From the NCBI GenBank assembly GCA_947631235.1, contig CANRKO010000002.1:124001-188000 (forward strand): a stretch of DNA of 64,000 nucleotides, given 5' to 3'. The position numbers and the translations under genes were made by a program. Below the pieces are notes generated by a model. It was not told the origin of the DNA and made no database searches. It saw nothing but the letters and a program-made list of their open reading frames with translations. The stretch is from an uncultured Clostridia bacterium (GTDB lineage Bacteria; Bacillota; Clostridia; UBA1381). The number at the start of each line of letters is the position of its first letter. Position 1 is the first letter of the stretch. This document shows positions 26,197-34,725 of this stretch, piece after piece.

Positions 26197-26613
26197 ATGA
26201 AAAAGAGAATTACGGCTGTTATTTTGGCAGCGCTTATGGGAGCGGTTATGCTCGCGGGCTGCGGAAACAAGGCAGAGGAAAACCCCACTCCCGCCGAGAC
26301 AACCGCACCGACAGCGGAAGAACCGGTCGAAAAGGTAACCCCGACGCTCATGTACTTCATTTCAAACGGCGACGAGACGTTTGACGAGGAGCAGAAGAAC
26401 GTTGAGGAACTGCAGCAGGAATACGGCGACAGCGTGAACTTCGACGTTATCAACATCGACGAGAACACCGAGGCGGCGAACAACTTCCCCGTACAGGGTC
26501 AGACGCCGATGGTAATCATGCTCGACACGTCGAACAACATATCGGCGATGAGTCCTATGACATACGAAAAGGACGCGCTGAAGGGAATAATCGACGCGGC
26601 GATGGGCGCGTAA
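26197..26613 (+). CDS. Lipoprotein with thioredoxin-like fold lacking the CxxC pair
   Basis: A 138-residue predicted lipoprotein: signal MKKRITAVILAALMGAVMLAGC with lipobox LAGC, a Pro/Thr/Glu linker, then a domain with a thioredoxin-like pattern (PTLMYFISNGDETFDEEQ for strand and helix, VNFDVINIDEN, and a cis-Pro-like QTPMVIMLD). The position of the CxxC reads SNGD, so no redox activity is expected; it may bind a partner or be a divergent fold. ATG has AAGGAGATGTAAATT upstream. It directly follows trmFO and ends at a terminator. Confidence 0.72.
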   Translation: MKKRITAVILAALMGAVMLAGCGNKAEENPTPAETTAPTAEEPVEKVTPTLMYFISNGDETFDEEQKNVEELQQEYGDSVNFDVINIDENTEAANNFPVQGQTPMVIMLDTSNNISAMSPMTYEKDALKGIIDAAMGA

Positions 26614-26621
26614 AAAACGAC

Positions 26622-26661
26622 AAAAAACTCTCACGGGACGTAAGCCTTGTGGGAGTTTTTT
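26622..26661 (+). terminator. Terminator of the dprA-topA-trmFO-lipoprotein operon
   Basis: AAAAAACTCTCAC...GTGGGAGTTTTTT stem-loop, 9 bp after the lipoprotein stop codon. Confidence 0.88.
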
Positions 26662-26726
26662 AACGCGTATAATAAAACAAAATCTCCTTAAAATATACAA
26701 TAGATAAAAATAAGGAGATAAAAAGC

Positions 26727-27593
26727 ATGATAACTGTAAGAACCGACCTCGCGGTCGAGGCGCACGAACTTAGCAAAAAGGAGGCAGCCGACGCGACGGA
26801 GATTGACGGCGTTATATCGCGCGTCGAGGAGACGGGCAGGATAACGATAACGCGTGTCGATATAACGAATGAAAACGGCGAGCGCGCGCTCGGCAAAGCG
26901 TGCGGCAACTACGTCACGATCGACGCTCCCGACCTTAAATACAGCCTTGAAACGTACGAGAAGGTGTGCAAGATAATATCGGACGAAATCCATAAAATGG
27001 CAGATATAGACAACGATACCCTGACGCTCGTCGTGGGACTCGGCAACCGCGACATAACGCCCGACGCTCTCGGCACGAGCGTTGTGTCAAAGCTGCTCAT
27101 AACGCGCCACCTAAAGGAGAGCATGAGCAATATTTTCGGCGACGGTATAGGCAGCGTGTGCGCGATAGCACCGGGCGTTTCGGGTACGACGGGCATAGAG
27201 ACGGCGGATATAATCAAGTCGGTGATAAGCCGCGTAAGCCCCGACCTAATCATAGCCGTTGACGCGCTCGCCGCCGCCGACATAGAGAGGATAAGCAACA
27301 CGATACAAATATCCGACACAGGCATACAGCCGGGCGCGGGAGTGGGGAATAACCGCGACGGTCTGAATGAGCACACGACCGGCGTGAAGGTAATCGCGAT
27401 AGGCGTTCCGACGGTAATCGACGCGTCCACCATTTCAAAGACGGAGATACCGAAGGAAATGGCTCCGCTGATGGTCACGACGAAGGACATCGACCTTGTG
27501 ATAGAGCGCAGCGCGAAAACGGTCGCGAACGGTATAAATCTCGCGCTGCACCGCGATATGTCGCTTAGAGACGTTGAGAGCTTTGTGGGTTAG
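26727..27593 (+). CDS. gpr: Germination protease GPR
   Basis: Spore-specific aspartic-type endopeptidase that degrades small acid-soluble spore proteins on germination. The 288 residues start with the MITVRTDLAVEA propeptide region where self-cleavage occurs. Family blocks are present: VVGLGNRDITPDALGT, CAIAPGVSGTTGIE, AVDALAAADIERI and IQISDTGIQPGAGVGN. This is strong evidence that the organism makes endospores. ATG follows TAAGGAGATAAAAAGC. A forespore sigma-G promoter would be expected; none is clear by eye. Confidence 0.96.
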   Translation: MITVRTDLAVEAHELSKKEAADATEIDGVISRVEETGRITITRVDITNENGERALGKACGNYVTIDAPDLKYSLETYEKVCKIISDEIHKMADIDNDTLTLVVGLGNRDITPDALGTSVVSKLLITRHLKESMSNIFGDGIGSVCAIAPGVSGTTGIETADIIKSVISRVSPDLIIAVDALAAADIERISNTIQISDTGIQPGAGVGNNRDGLNEHTTGVKVIAIGVPTVIDASTISKTEIPKEMAPLMVTTKDIDLVIERSAKTVANGINLALHRDMSLRDVESFVG

Positions 27594-27597
27594 ACGA

Positions 27598-27626
27598 TTG
27601 ACATATCGGCTTTAATAATGTAAAAT
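27598..27626 (+). promoter_or_regulatory. Promoter of the M16 peptidase pair
   Basis: TTGACA (27598-27603) and TAAAAT (27621-27626), 17-bp spacer, 28 bp before the ATG. Confidence 0.72.
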
Positions 27627-27654
27627 ATATCCAAACACTCAAAGGAGAATGGAA

Positions 27655-28908
27655 ATGGAAACGATAAGGATAAACGACAATATCACATTGTATTACATTC
27701 CGATGGAGAAACTCAAAACAACCTCTATCGGCGTGTACCTGCACAGACCGCTTTGCGAAGGCGAGGTGTCGGAGAACGCCGTGCTGCCGTACGTGTTAAA
27801 GCGCGGCTGCAAGGCTGCGAAGGACAGCGAGGCGGTCGCGAAATACCTCGAAGAACTGTACGGCGCGTCCTTCGGCGCTGGCGTTTCAAAATCGGGTAAC
27901 GACCAGTTTATACACCTCGGCTTTGAAACAATATCCGACAGGTACGCCGCGGGCGGGGAAAAGCTTACGGCTGAGCTTACGCGGCTCGCGATGTCGGTAC
28001 TGTTCGAGCCTGTCTCGTTCACGGACGAGGTTGTGGAAATCGAAAAGAAAAACGCGGTTGACAGGATAATGTCGGAGCTTAACGACAAGCGCATATACGC
28101 CCGTAACCGCTGCATAGAGGAAATGTTCGCGCCGTCGGGCTACGCTTTGAGCGCGCACGGCACGAAGGACGGCGTAATGAAAATCACGGCGCAAAGCCTT
28201 AAAGCACACTACGACAAAATAATAACCTCGACGCCGATAGACATATATGTGTGCGGCAGCGCGGACGCGGAAAGCATAGCCGACGCGGTAAAGCCTTACG
28301 TTCAGGGTATGGAGTTTACAAAAGCAAAGCTGCCGAAATCGGAAATGCTCGCGGGCGGCGAAAATGTAAAGCGCGTCACCGACCGCATGGAGGTCACACA
28401 GGGCAAGCTTTGTCTCGGCTTTAAGACGGGTACCGCGCCGACCGACAGCGACTGTTATGCGCTGCAGGTCATGTGCTGCGTGTTCGGAGGTGGAGCGCAC
28501 AGCAAGCTGTTCTCAAACGTGCGCGAAAAGCTGAGTTTGTGCTACTACGCGTCGTCAAACCTGTTGAGCCTTAACGGCGCGATGCTCGTAAACGCTGGCA
28601 TAGAGTTTGAAAATTTCGACAAGGCGTACAACGAGATAATGGCGCAGCTTGACGCGGTGAAGAACGGCGATGTATCCGACTGGGAGTACGTGTCGAGTGT
28701 GAAGGCGCTCGTGAACGGTTTCGAGGGCTTTAAGGACAACCAGTTCGCGATGCAGACGTTTCATATAAACCAGCGTCTCGCGGGACTTACGGATGACATT
28801 GACGCGGTGAAGGAGAAAATCAAAGCCGTAACGGTGGACGACATAAAGCGCGCCGCCGAAAAAATCGAGCTTAACACCGTGTATTTCTTAACGGGAAAGG
28901 AGGAATAA
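27655..28908 (+). CDS. M16 family peptidase-like protein, inactive-type subunit (YfmF-like)
   Basis: A 417-residue cytoplasmic M16 pitrilysin-like protein. The zinc motif HxxEH expected near residue 50 is replaced (AVLPYVLKRGCKAAKDSEAV), so it is probably the non-catalytic partner. The C-terminal half has the M16 repeat fold (LCLGFKTGTAPT, HSKLFSNVREKLSLCYYASS). ATG 27655 is preferred to 27649 because AAAGGAG lies seven bases before it. The next gene supplies the active HxxEH partner four bases downstream; the pairing mirrors YfmF/YfmH. Confidence 0.85.
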   Translation: METIRINDNITLYYIPMEKLKTTSIGVYLHRPLCEGEVSENAVLPYVLKRGCKAAKDSEAVAKYLEELYGASFGAGVSKSGNDQFIHLGFETISDRYAAGGEKLTAELTRLAMSVLFEPVSFTDEVVEIEKKNAVDRIMSELNDKRIYARNRCIEEMFAPSGYALSAHGTKDGVMKITAQSLKAHYDKIITSTPIDIYVCGSADAESIADAVKPYVQGMEFTKAKLPKSEMLAGGENVKRVTDRMEVTQGKLCLGFKTGTAPTDSDCYALQVMCCVFGGGAHSKLFSNVREKLSLCYYASSNLLSLNGAMLVNAGIEFENFDKAYNEIMAQLDAVKNGDVSDWEYVSSVKALVNGFEGFKDNQFAMQTFHINQRLAGLTDDIDAVKEKIKAVTVDDIKRAAEKIELNTVYFLTGKEE

Positions 28909-28912
28909 GGTC

Positions 28913-30202
28913 ATGGAATTAAAGCATATCACGAGCGAAATAACGGGCGAGGAAATGTACTGCGGCACGCACCCGTCGGGACTCGGCATATACCTCATAC
29001 CGAAAAAGGGTTACAGCGAAACGTACGCGATATTCGGCACGCGCTACGGCTCGGTCGATTCGAAATTCACAGTACCGGGCGAAACGGAAGTCACGGAGGT
29101 GCCGGACGGTATAGCGCACTATCTGGAGCATAAAATGTTCGACCAGCCCGACGGCAGCAACGTGTTCGACAAATTCGCGAAATACGGCGGCAACGCCAAC
29201 GCGTTCACGTCCTTTAACATGACCGCGTACCTCTTTACCGCGACGGAACACGTCGAGGAAAACCTTGCCGCGCTGATGGATTACGTGCAGTCGCCCTACT
29301 TCACCGACGAAACGGTGCAGAAGGAGCAGGGAATAATCGGTCAGGAAATAAAGATGTACGACGACAGCGGAAACTGGAAACTGTTCTTTAATCTCTTAAA
29401 CTGCCTGTACAAAAACCACCCCGTCAAAAAGGAGATAGCGGGAACGGTCGAGAGCATAAGCCGGATAACGCCGGAGTACCTCTACAAGTGCTACAACACC
29501 TTTTACAACCTCTCAAATATGTCAATCGTCGTTGTCGGCGGTTTTGACGTAAAGAGCGTGCTTGACGTAATAGAAAAGGGCATAAAGAAGAACGAGCCGT
29601 TCACGGAGGAAATAAAGAAGATATACGAGGACGAACCCGATGAAATCGCAAAGCCTTACGCCGAGCAAAGTCTCAGCGTCGCGTCGCCGCTGTTTATGAT
29701 AGGCTTTAAGGACACCGACACGGGCTGCGGCGGCGAAAGGCTGCTAAAAAAATACATCGAGGTAAGCATACTGCTCAAAATGCTGTTCGGCAAAAGCTCG
29801 CGTCTGTACAAGGAGCTTTACGAAAGCGGTCTCATAAACAACACCTTCCAAACCGACTACACCGTTCAGCCGTCCTACGCGTACAGCGCGATAGAGGGCG
29901 AGAGCCGCGACAGCAAGGCGGTGTACGAGGCGGTAAAGAATGAGATAGAGCGCGTAAAAAATGAGGGTCTTAACGAGGACGACTTTAACAGAATTAAAAA
30001 GGTCATGTGGGGACAATATATCCGTTCGCACAACGACGTCGAGGACTACGCGGGAACGTTCATGCAGTTCCTCTTCATGGGCGCGGACTATTTTAACTAC
30101 CATGACGCGTACGCGAAAGTCACGTTCGACGACGTAAAACGCAGATTCGAAAATCATTTCGTGACGGAGCGCAGCGCGCTGTCGGTGATAAATCCCGTAT
30201 AA
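28913..30202 (+). CDS. M16 family zinc peptidase, catalytic subunit (YfmH-like)
   Basis: A 429-residue pitrilysin-type metallopeptidase. The inverted zinc motif is seen in IAHYLEHKMF (HxxEH), followed by FAKYGGNANAFTSF; the third ligand Glu is expected in the EEN...EQGIIGQEIKMYDD region. The second half repeats the fold without the metal site. Start ATG 28913 follows AAAGGAGGAATAAGG. It forms an operon with the inactive homologue upstream. Its substrate is unknown; peptide processing is inferred from family. Confidence 0.92.
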   Translation: MELKHITSEITGEEMYCGTHPSGLGIYLIPKKGYSETYAIFGTRYGSVDSKFTVPGETEVTEVPDGIAHYLEHKMFDQPDGSNVFDKFAKYGGNANAFTSFNMTAYLFTATEHVEENLAALMDYVQSPYFTDETVQKEQGIIGQEIKMYDDSGNWKLFFNLLNCLYKNHPVKKEIAGTVESISRITPEYLYKCYNTFYNLSNMSIVVVGGFDVKSVLDVIEKGIKKNEPFTEEIKKIYEDEPDEIAKPYAEQSLSVASPLFMIGFKDTDTGCGGERLLKKYIEVSILLKMLFGKSSRLYKELYESGLINNTFQTDYTVQPSYAYSAIEGESRDSKAVYEAVKNEIERVKNEGLNEDDFNRIKKVMWGQYIRSHNDVEDYAGTFMQFLFMGADYFNYHDAYAKVTFDDVKRRFENHFVTERSALSVINPV

Positions 30203-30208
30203 AAAACA

Positions 30209-30237
30209 ACGGTTCGGCGATTTGCCGAACCGTTTTT
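30209..30237. terminator. Bidirectional terminator, M16 pair / rrf2
   Basis: ACGGTTCGGC-GATTT-GCCGAACCGT stem with A-rich left and T-rich right flank. Confidence 0.88.
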
Positions 30238-30242
30238 ATGTA

Positions 30243-30644
30243 CTATAATTTTTCTTTGAGAACGTCGTCGAACGTTATTTTTTCAAGTTCGCCCGTGATT
30301 GCGCACTGTACGGAATAAAGCTTTCGCTGCACCTTGCACACGCCGCTGTTCTCGCAAGCCGTCGGATCCTCGAGACACTTGTTTATCGCGATTTTGCCGT
30401 CGATAAGTTCCACAATGTCGCGCAGCGTTATGTCCTTCGGACTTTTAGCGAGCAAATAACCGCCGCTGCTGCCGCGGAATGATTTAAGTATACCCGAACT
30501 TACAAGCTTATTTAATATTTTCAGCGCGAAACGGTAGGGGATATGGTTCTTTTCCGCAATCGCCTTCGCGTCCATACGCGTATTGTCAGCCGCGAGCATG
30601 GCGACTATTCTCAGCGCGTAATCAGCCTCACGTGTAATTTTCAT
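30243..30644 (-). CDS. Rrf2 family transcriptional regulator
   Basis: A 133-residue winged-helix DNA-binding protein of the Rrf2/IscR family. The N-terminal helix-turn-helix (MKITREADYALRIVAMLA, IPYRFALKILNKL, GSSGGYLLA) is clear. Cysteines at INKC, PTAC and SGVC match the three-Cys Fe-S ligand set of Rrf2 regulators, so it may sense iron-sulfur status or redox. Its ATG overlaps the aroK stop (ATGA). No isc/suf genes are nearby, so the target is unknown. Confidence 0.9.
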   Translation of the reverse strand: MKITREADYALRIVAMLAADNTRMDAKAIAEKNHIPYRFALKILNKLVSSGILKSFRGSSGGYLLAKSPKDITLRDIVELIDGKIAINKCLEDPTACENSGVCKVQRKLYSVQCAITGELEKITFDDVLKEKL

Positions 30645-31153
30645 TTCAGCTTTTCCTCCGTAATACTAAGAATTTCCTCCGCGTACGACGCGGGCGTGCG
30701 CCCTTTTATCACGCGGATTTTAACGTCGCAGTCGTCGTAAAACGGCTTGCGTTTCAAAAATCGCTCCCGTATTTCTTCCATGCTTTCGCCCTTCATAAGC
30801 GGACGCGTCGCTCTCGCCTCGCCGACGCGCTCCTCTATGACGGCAAAGTCGGGGTCGAGGTTAAAGATTATGCCGTTTTTTCTTAACGCGTCAACGTTCC
30901 TCTTGTCGAGAACAACTCCGCCGCCCGTGGCTATGACCGTGCCGTCGGACTGCGCCGCCTTTTCGACCGCTTTCCTTTCAAGCGCCCTGAAATACTCCTC
31001 GCCGTAACGCTCGAATATTTCGCTTATCTCCATACCGCTTTCGGTCACGATCATGGAATCGGTGTCCTCGAAACGGTAGCGCGACTTGTCGGCAATCGCT
31101 CTGCCTATCGCCGTCTTACCGGTCGCCATAAATCCCGTCAGAACTATGTTCAT
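30641..31153 (-). CDS. aroK: Shikimate kinase
   Basis: A 170-residue P-loop kinase phosphorylating shikimate in aromatic amino acid synthesis. Walker A is GFMATGKTAIGRAIA. The shikimate-binding DTDSMIV, the FRALER segment, GGGVVL and the lid RPLMKG are all present. It overlaps aroE upstream and rrf2 downstream by four bases each, so the three genes are coupled. Confidence 0.95.
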   Translation of the reverse strand: MNIVLTGFMATGKTAIGRAIADKSRYRFEDTDSMIVTESGMEISEIFERYGEEYFRALERKAVEKAAQSDGTVIATGGGVVLDKRNVDALRKNGIIFNLDPDFAVIEERVGEARATRPLMKGESMEEIRERFLKRKPFYDDCDVKIRVIKGRTPASYAEEILSITEEKLK

Positions 31154-32007
31154 CTGCCGAACACCTCTTTTCGGATTTTATCGCCCATACCGTCGGGGAG
31201 TTTAATTCCCGTGAACAGCTCGTACGCGATTATCCCCTGATATATCAGCATACCCAGACCGTTAAGCGTTTTCGCGCCGCGCTTTCTTGCCTCGGCGAGA
31301 AAAAGCGTTTCGTCGGGGTTGTAAATCATATCCGCGACGGTGGTATTGCCGTCGATAAAATCAAGGCTCGTAATTTCGTCTATGCTGTCGGTCGGCAGGA
31401 CGTTTTCCTGCGGCTCCATACCCGCCGAGGTGGTGTTTATGACTATATCGAATTTTAACTCGTCCACGCTCGTCTTAATATTAAAGCCCTTTGTTTTCAG
31501 AATATCCTCCGCGAGAGACACAGCCTTCGCCCTCGTGCGGTTTACGACGGTGATCTCCTTCGCGCCGTTGTCTATGAGCCGTATAATAGTCGGACGCGTA
31601 ACGCCGCCCGCGCCTATTATAAGGATTTTACTGCCCTCTATCCTCGCGCCCTCGGTTTTAAGAGCCATACAGAACCCGTCCGCGTCGGTGTTGTAACCCG
31701 TGAGAACGCCGTTATTGTTGACGACCGTATTGACGCTGCCGAGCTCCTTCGCCGTGTCGGTAACGACGTCGAGGTACTTCATTACCTCGGTCTTGTGCGG
31801 TGCGGTGACGTTTATGCCCTTAATGTTGAGCGCGCGCATACCCTCTATTGCCTTGCCGAGATTTTCGGGTTTTACGAGATACGCCCCGTACACGTAGTTG
31901 TTATGTACGGTCTCGGATATGAAGTTGTGCATAGCAGGTGAAAACGTATGCTCAACGGGATACCCGATTATACCGAGATGCTGTGTGTGTCCGTTTATTT
32001 CAATCAT
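31150..32007 (-). CDS. aroE: Shikimate dehydrogenase
   Basis: NADP-dependent enzyme reducing 3-dehydroshikimate; 285 residues. Seen: the substrate site YPVEHTFSPAMHN, the catalytic Lys and Asp in NVTAPHKTEVMKYLD and NTDADGF, and the nucleotide-binding GAGGVTRPTIIRL with NRTRAKA, indicating NADP preference. First gene of aroE-aroK-rrf2. ATG follows TACGAACGGAGATAAAAAT. Ordinary in length and motif content. Confidence 0.95.
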   Translation of the reverse strand: MIEINGHTQHLGIIGYPVEHTFSPAMHNFISETVHNNYVYGAYLVKPENLGKAIEGMRALNIKGINVTAPHKTEVMKYLDVVTDTAKELGSVNTVVNNNGVLTGYNTDADGFCMALKTEGARIEGSKILIIGAGGVTRPTIIRLIDNGAKEITVVNRTRAKAVSLAEDILKTKGFNIKTSVDELKFDIVINTTSAGMEPQENVLPTDSIDEITSLDFIDGNTTVADMIYNPDETLFLAEARKRGAKTLNGLGMLIYQGIIAYELFTGIKLPDGMGDKIRKEVFGR

Positions 32008-32104
32008 ATTTTTATCTCCGTTCGTAAGAATGGGTTTATTCTACCACAATTTTTTTCGGTTGAACAGGTTTTTTAATAAATTAAACTGCTTTTTATAAAA
32101 AAAA

Positions 32105-32476
32105 TCACGTTTTTGATTTTGAACGGAACACGACCGCGACGAGAAATCCGAACACGATAGCGGCGCACACACCGCCCGCGGCGGCGGTAAGACCGCCCGT
32201 GAACGCGCCCAAAAGCCCCTTTTCGGCAACGGCTCGGTACGCGCCTTTGCACAGGTTGTAGCCGAAACCCGTAAGCGGCACCGTCGCGCCCGCTCCGGCA
32301 AAGCTTACAAGCGGCTCGTATATGCCGAAAAACTGCAGCACAACGCCGCTTACCACGAACGTGACGAGTATTCTCGCGGGCGTGAGCTGCGTCTTGTCTA
32401 TAAGGATTTGACCGATAACGCATATAAGCCCGCCCACGACGAACGCCTTTATAAATTCAATAACCGTCTCCATCAC
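32105..32476 (-). CDS. spoVAE: Stage V sporulation protein AE (SpoVAE/AEB)
   Basis: A 123-residue integral membrane protein with about four hydrophobic segments, including FVVGGLICVIGQILID and TVPLTGFGYNLCKGAYRA. It is part of the SpoVA channel that moves dipicolinic acid into the forespore and out on germination. Its start overlaps the spoVAD stop (ATGA). It is homologous to SpoVAC, with which it shares the IGQ/IGE and VP-TGF motifs. Confidence 0.92.
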   Translation of the reverse strand: MMETVIEFIKAFVVGGLICVIGQILIDKTQLTPARILVTFVVSGVVLQFFGIYEPLVSFAGAGATVPLTGFGYNLCKGAYRAVAEKGLLGAFTGGLTAAAGGVCAAIVFGFLVAVVFRSKSKT

Positions 32477-33486
32477 TGAACCTCCTTTTCAATCGTGACC
32501 GCGTGCGCTATGCACGGTATACTCTCGCCCTGCTGAACGATCATCGGGTTCATCAGCGCGCCCGTCGCCATGACGAGTATTTTATTTAAATTTCCCTTTT
32601 TAAATTCGTTCATAATATGCCCGCACAGCACGCTCGCGCAGCAGCCGCAGCCGCTACCTCCGGCGTGTGTGTCCTGCTTTTCGCCGTCGAAAATCATCTT
32701 TCCGCAGTCGTTGTGAATGTTTCGGAGGTTGTAGCCCTCTCTGCCCATGAGGTCTATAAGAATGTCCGAGCCTATATGTCCGAGGTCGCCGGTCAGAATG
32801 AGGTCGTAGTCGGACGGTTTAAAGCCCGTCTCCTTAAAGTGAGCGATAAGCGTGTCGATAGCCGCCGGAGCCATAGCCGCGCCCATGTTGGTAAGGTCGG
32901 AAATGCCCTTGTCGATAACCTTACCGCTCGTCACGTGCGTGATCATCGCGATACCCTTTTCGGACGACAACGCCGCACAGCCCGAACCCGTCACTGTCCA
33001 CTGCGCCGCCGGAGGACGCTGACCGCCGTATTCAAGCGGCGTGCGGAACTGCTTTTCGGCTGTGCAGAAGTGGCTTGAAGTCGCGCACAGCACATTGTCG
33101 GCAAACCCTCCGCCTATAAGCATCGCGCCTATCGAAAGGCTCTCGGTCATGGTCGAGCACGCGCCGTACAGCCCGAGAAACGGAATATCCATGTCGCGCA
33201 TGCAGTAGTGCGCGCCTATGCACTGGTTTATCAAATCGCCCGCAAGTACGTAATCAATATCCTTCTGTTCGAGACCCGCCTTGTCGAGTGCGGCGAACAC
33301 CGCCTTTTTCTGCAATTTGCTCTCCGACTTTTCCCACGTGCTCTCGCCGAGCGTGTCGTCGGTAAGCACCACGTCAAAGCTGTCGCGGAGCGGACCTTCG
33401 CCCTCCTTTACGCCGACGATTGCAGCCGACTCCCTAATATACACCGGTCTTTCTATTTTAATTGTCTGTCTGCCTATTCTGCTCAT
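32473..33486 (-). CDS. spoVAD: Stage V sporulation protein AD
   Basis: A 337-residue soluble SpoVA subunit with a thiolase-like fold that binds dipicolinic acid. Seen: RPVYIRESAAIVGVKEGEGPL, GLYGACSTMTESLSIGAML, TGSGCAALS, LTGDLGHIGSDILIDLM and the Gly/Cys run HAGGSGCGCCASV. Length and motifs match the family. It is the middle gene of spoVAC-spoVAD-spoVAE on the minus strand; the preceding spoVAC stop is 21 bp away. Confidence 0.96.
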   Translation of the reverse strand: MSRIGRQTIKIERPVYIRESAAIVGVKEGEGPLRDSFDVVLTDDTLGESTWEKSESKLQKKAVFAALDKAGLEQKDIDYVLAGDLINQCIGAHYCMRDMDIPFLGLYGACSTMTESLSIGAMLIGGGFADNVLCATSSHFCTAEKQFRTPLEYGGQRPPAAQWTVTGSGCAALSSEKGIAMITHVTSGKVIDKGISDLTNMGAAMAPAAIDTLIAHFKETGFKPSDYDLILTGDLGHIGSDILIDLMGREGYNLRNIHNDCGKMIFDGEKQDTHAGGSGCGCCASVLCGHIMNEFKKGNLNKILVMATGALMNPMIVQQGESIPCIAHAVTIEKEVQ

Positions 33487-33507
33487 ACAAATTTCCTTTC
33501 CCGAGCG

Positions 33508-33957
33508 TTAAATCATGCTCGTAACCCAGTAGATAAGCCCCGCGACCCATGACGCGAGCGCGCCGTACAGTATGACGGGACCGGCTATGGTAAATATTTT
33601 CGCGCCCGTTCCGAGTACCATGCCCTCGGTTTTCGCCTCCAGCGCGGGCGACACAACGGAGTTCGCAAAACCCGTTATCGGCACGACCGTACCCGCGCCC
33701 GCGTGTTTCGCGATTTTCGGGTATATGTCGAGACCCGTGAGCAGCGCGCCGAGGAATACGAGCGTAATTGACTCAAACGTCGCCGCGCTCTCCTCGTCAA
33801 GCCCTATCGCTTTGTAGAGCGTTATAAATCCCTCGCCTATCGCGCAGATTAGCCCGCCTATCAAAAACGCCTTGACGCAGTTTTTGAGTATAGTGGAATT
33901 GGGCGTTTTCTTTTTCACATACTCGCCGTATTCCTTGTTCGTCATTTCATGTTTCAT
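33508..33957 (-). CDS. spoVAC: Stage V sporulation protein AC
   Basis: A 149-residue membrane protein of the SpoVA dipicolinate channel. The short basic N-terminus MKHEMTNKEYGEYVKKKTP is typical, followed by LIGGLICAIGEGF, KHAGAGTVVPITGFANSV and a C-terminal membrane helix. SpoVAC homologues can act as mechanosensitive channels. It is the first gene of the operon; start ATG follows GAAAGGACGG. A forespore-type promoter may lie in 33975-34045, partly inside the 24-bp direct repeat, but this is uncertain. Confidence 0.95.
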   Translation of the reverse strand: MKHEMTNKEYGEYVKKKTPNSTILKNCVKAFLIGGLICAIGEGFITLYKAIGLDEESAATFESITLVFLGALLTGLDIYPKIAKHAGAGTVVPITGFANSVVSPALEAKTEGMVLGTGAKIFTIAGPVILYGALASWVAGLIYWVTSMI

Positions 33958-34019
33958 ATCCGTAAATCCGTCCTTTCACAAATTCAGACCGTTTTATATA
34001 TCATTTCACCGTTTCGGCA

Positions 34020-34043
34020 AAATATGAACAAAATATAAATTTT
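34020..34043 (+). repeat. 24-bp direct repeat, left copy
   Basis: Identical over 24 bp to 34681-34704 (begins AAATATGAACAAAATA). It lies between spoVAC and the antitoxin gene. The two copies bracket the whole toxin-antitoxin module with its promoter and terminator. Confidence 0.9.
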
Positions 34044-34074
34044 CGTATTTTTGCCGACGTTGGGCGTAAAACTA

Positions 34075-34103
34075 TTGATATTTGAGGTGAAATCATATAT
34101 AAT
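34075..34103 (+). promoter_or_regulatory. Promoter of the toxin-antitoxin module
   Basis: TTGATA (34075-34080) and TATAAT (34098-34103), 17-bp spacer, 18 bp before the antitoxin ATG. Confidence 0.8.
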
Positions 34104-34121
34104 ATAGGCGAGGTGATAACA

Positions 34122-34367
34122 ATGTCAAATAAGGAACGTATTATTCAGCTTATAGATAACGTCCCCGACAACAGACTTGTATATATAGTTGACATACTCG
34201 AATCGTTAAAGGCTTACGCGAACGAGCCGACGGCTGAAACCGCCGCCCCCGACGAATGGGACATGGCGATGATTCGCGACGCCGAGCGTATCAACGACGG
34301 AACAACGGTGTCCCTTGAAGAAATGATGGCGAAGGACGGGTTTACCTATGCGGACTTACAGAATTGA
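34122..34367 (+). CDS. Antitoxin of a type II toxin-antitoxin pair
   Basis: An 81-residue acidic protein that should neutralise the toxin encoded next. The N-terminal half (KERIIQLIDNVPDNRLVYIVDILESLKA) is helical, and the C-terminal half carries the disordered, acidic toxin-wrapping stretch (DEWDMAMIRDAERINDGT...). ATG 34122 follows GGCGAGGTGATAAC and the frame overlaps the toxin by 20 bases, the standard layout. A clear DNA-binding fold is not recognised; autoregulation is inferred from family behaviour only. Confidence 0.82.
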   Translation: MSNKERIIQLIDNVPDNRLVYIVDILESLKAYANEPTAETAAPDEWDMAMIRDAERINDGTTVSLEEMMAKDGFTYADLQN

Positions 34368-34602
34368 GCTGCAAAAGGCGGCGCAAAAATTTATCGAGAA
34401 ACAGGATAAACAGCAGCGGCTGCGGCTTTACAAGGCAATCTATATGCTGCCGCAAGGAACGGACATACGCCGCCTTGCGGGAACAAAAATGTACAGACTT
34501 CGGGTGGGTGATTTCCGAATACTGTATGAGATTGACAACGGAGTTTACAAAATAAATGTGATAAACATTGATAACCGCGGTCAGGTATACAAAAATTTAT
34601 AA
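34348..34602 (+). CDS. RelE/ParE superfamily toxin
   Basis: An 84-residue basic protein, likely a ribosome-dependent mRNA interferase. RelE-type features: a helical hairpin at the N-terminus (AAQKFIEKQDKQQRLRLYKA), the core LRVGDFRILYEIDNGVYKINVINIDNRGQVY, and Arg residues at positions expected for RNA cleavage (YRLRVGDFRILYE). The small size and overlap with the acidic upstream gene support it. A hairpin terminator follows. Confidence 0.9.
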   Translation: MRTYRIELQKAAQKFIEKQDKQQRLRLYKAIYMLPQGTDIRRLAGTKMYRLRVGDFRILYEIDNGVYKINVINIDNRGQVYKNL

Positions 34603-34623
34603 TTGTTGACGTAAATCCATACG

Positions 34624-34662
34624 CCGTCTCGATATGCGAATATCGGGACGGTATATTTTTTG
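34624..34662 (+). terminator. Terminator of the toxin-antitoxin module
   Basis: CCGTCTCGATAT-GCGA-ATATCGGGACGG stem followed by TATATTTTTTG, 21 bp after the toxin stop. Confidence 0.88.
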
Positions 34663-34680
34663 TTTTTAGGATGCGGTCGG

Positions 34681-34704
34681 AAATATGAACAAAATATAAA
34701 TTTT
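34681..34704 (+). repeat. 24-bp direct repeat, right copy
   Basis: Perfect copy of 34020-34043, placed just after the terminator and just upstream of the DUF5685 promoter. Confidence 0.9.
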
Positions 34705-34725
34705 ATAAAATATACGCGCCGAAGG

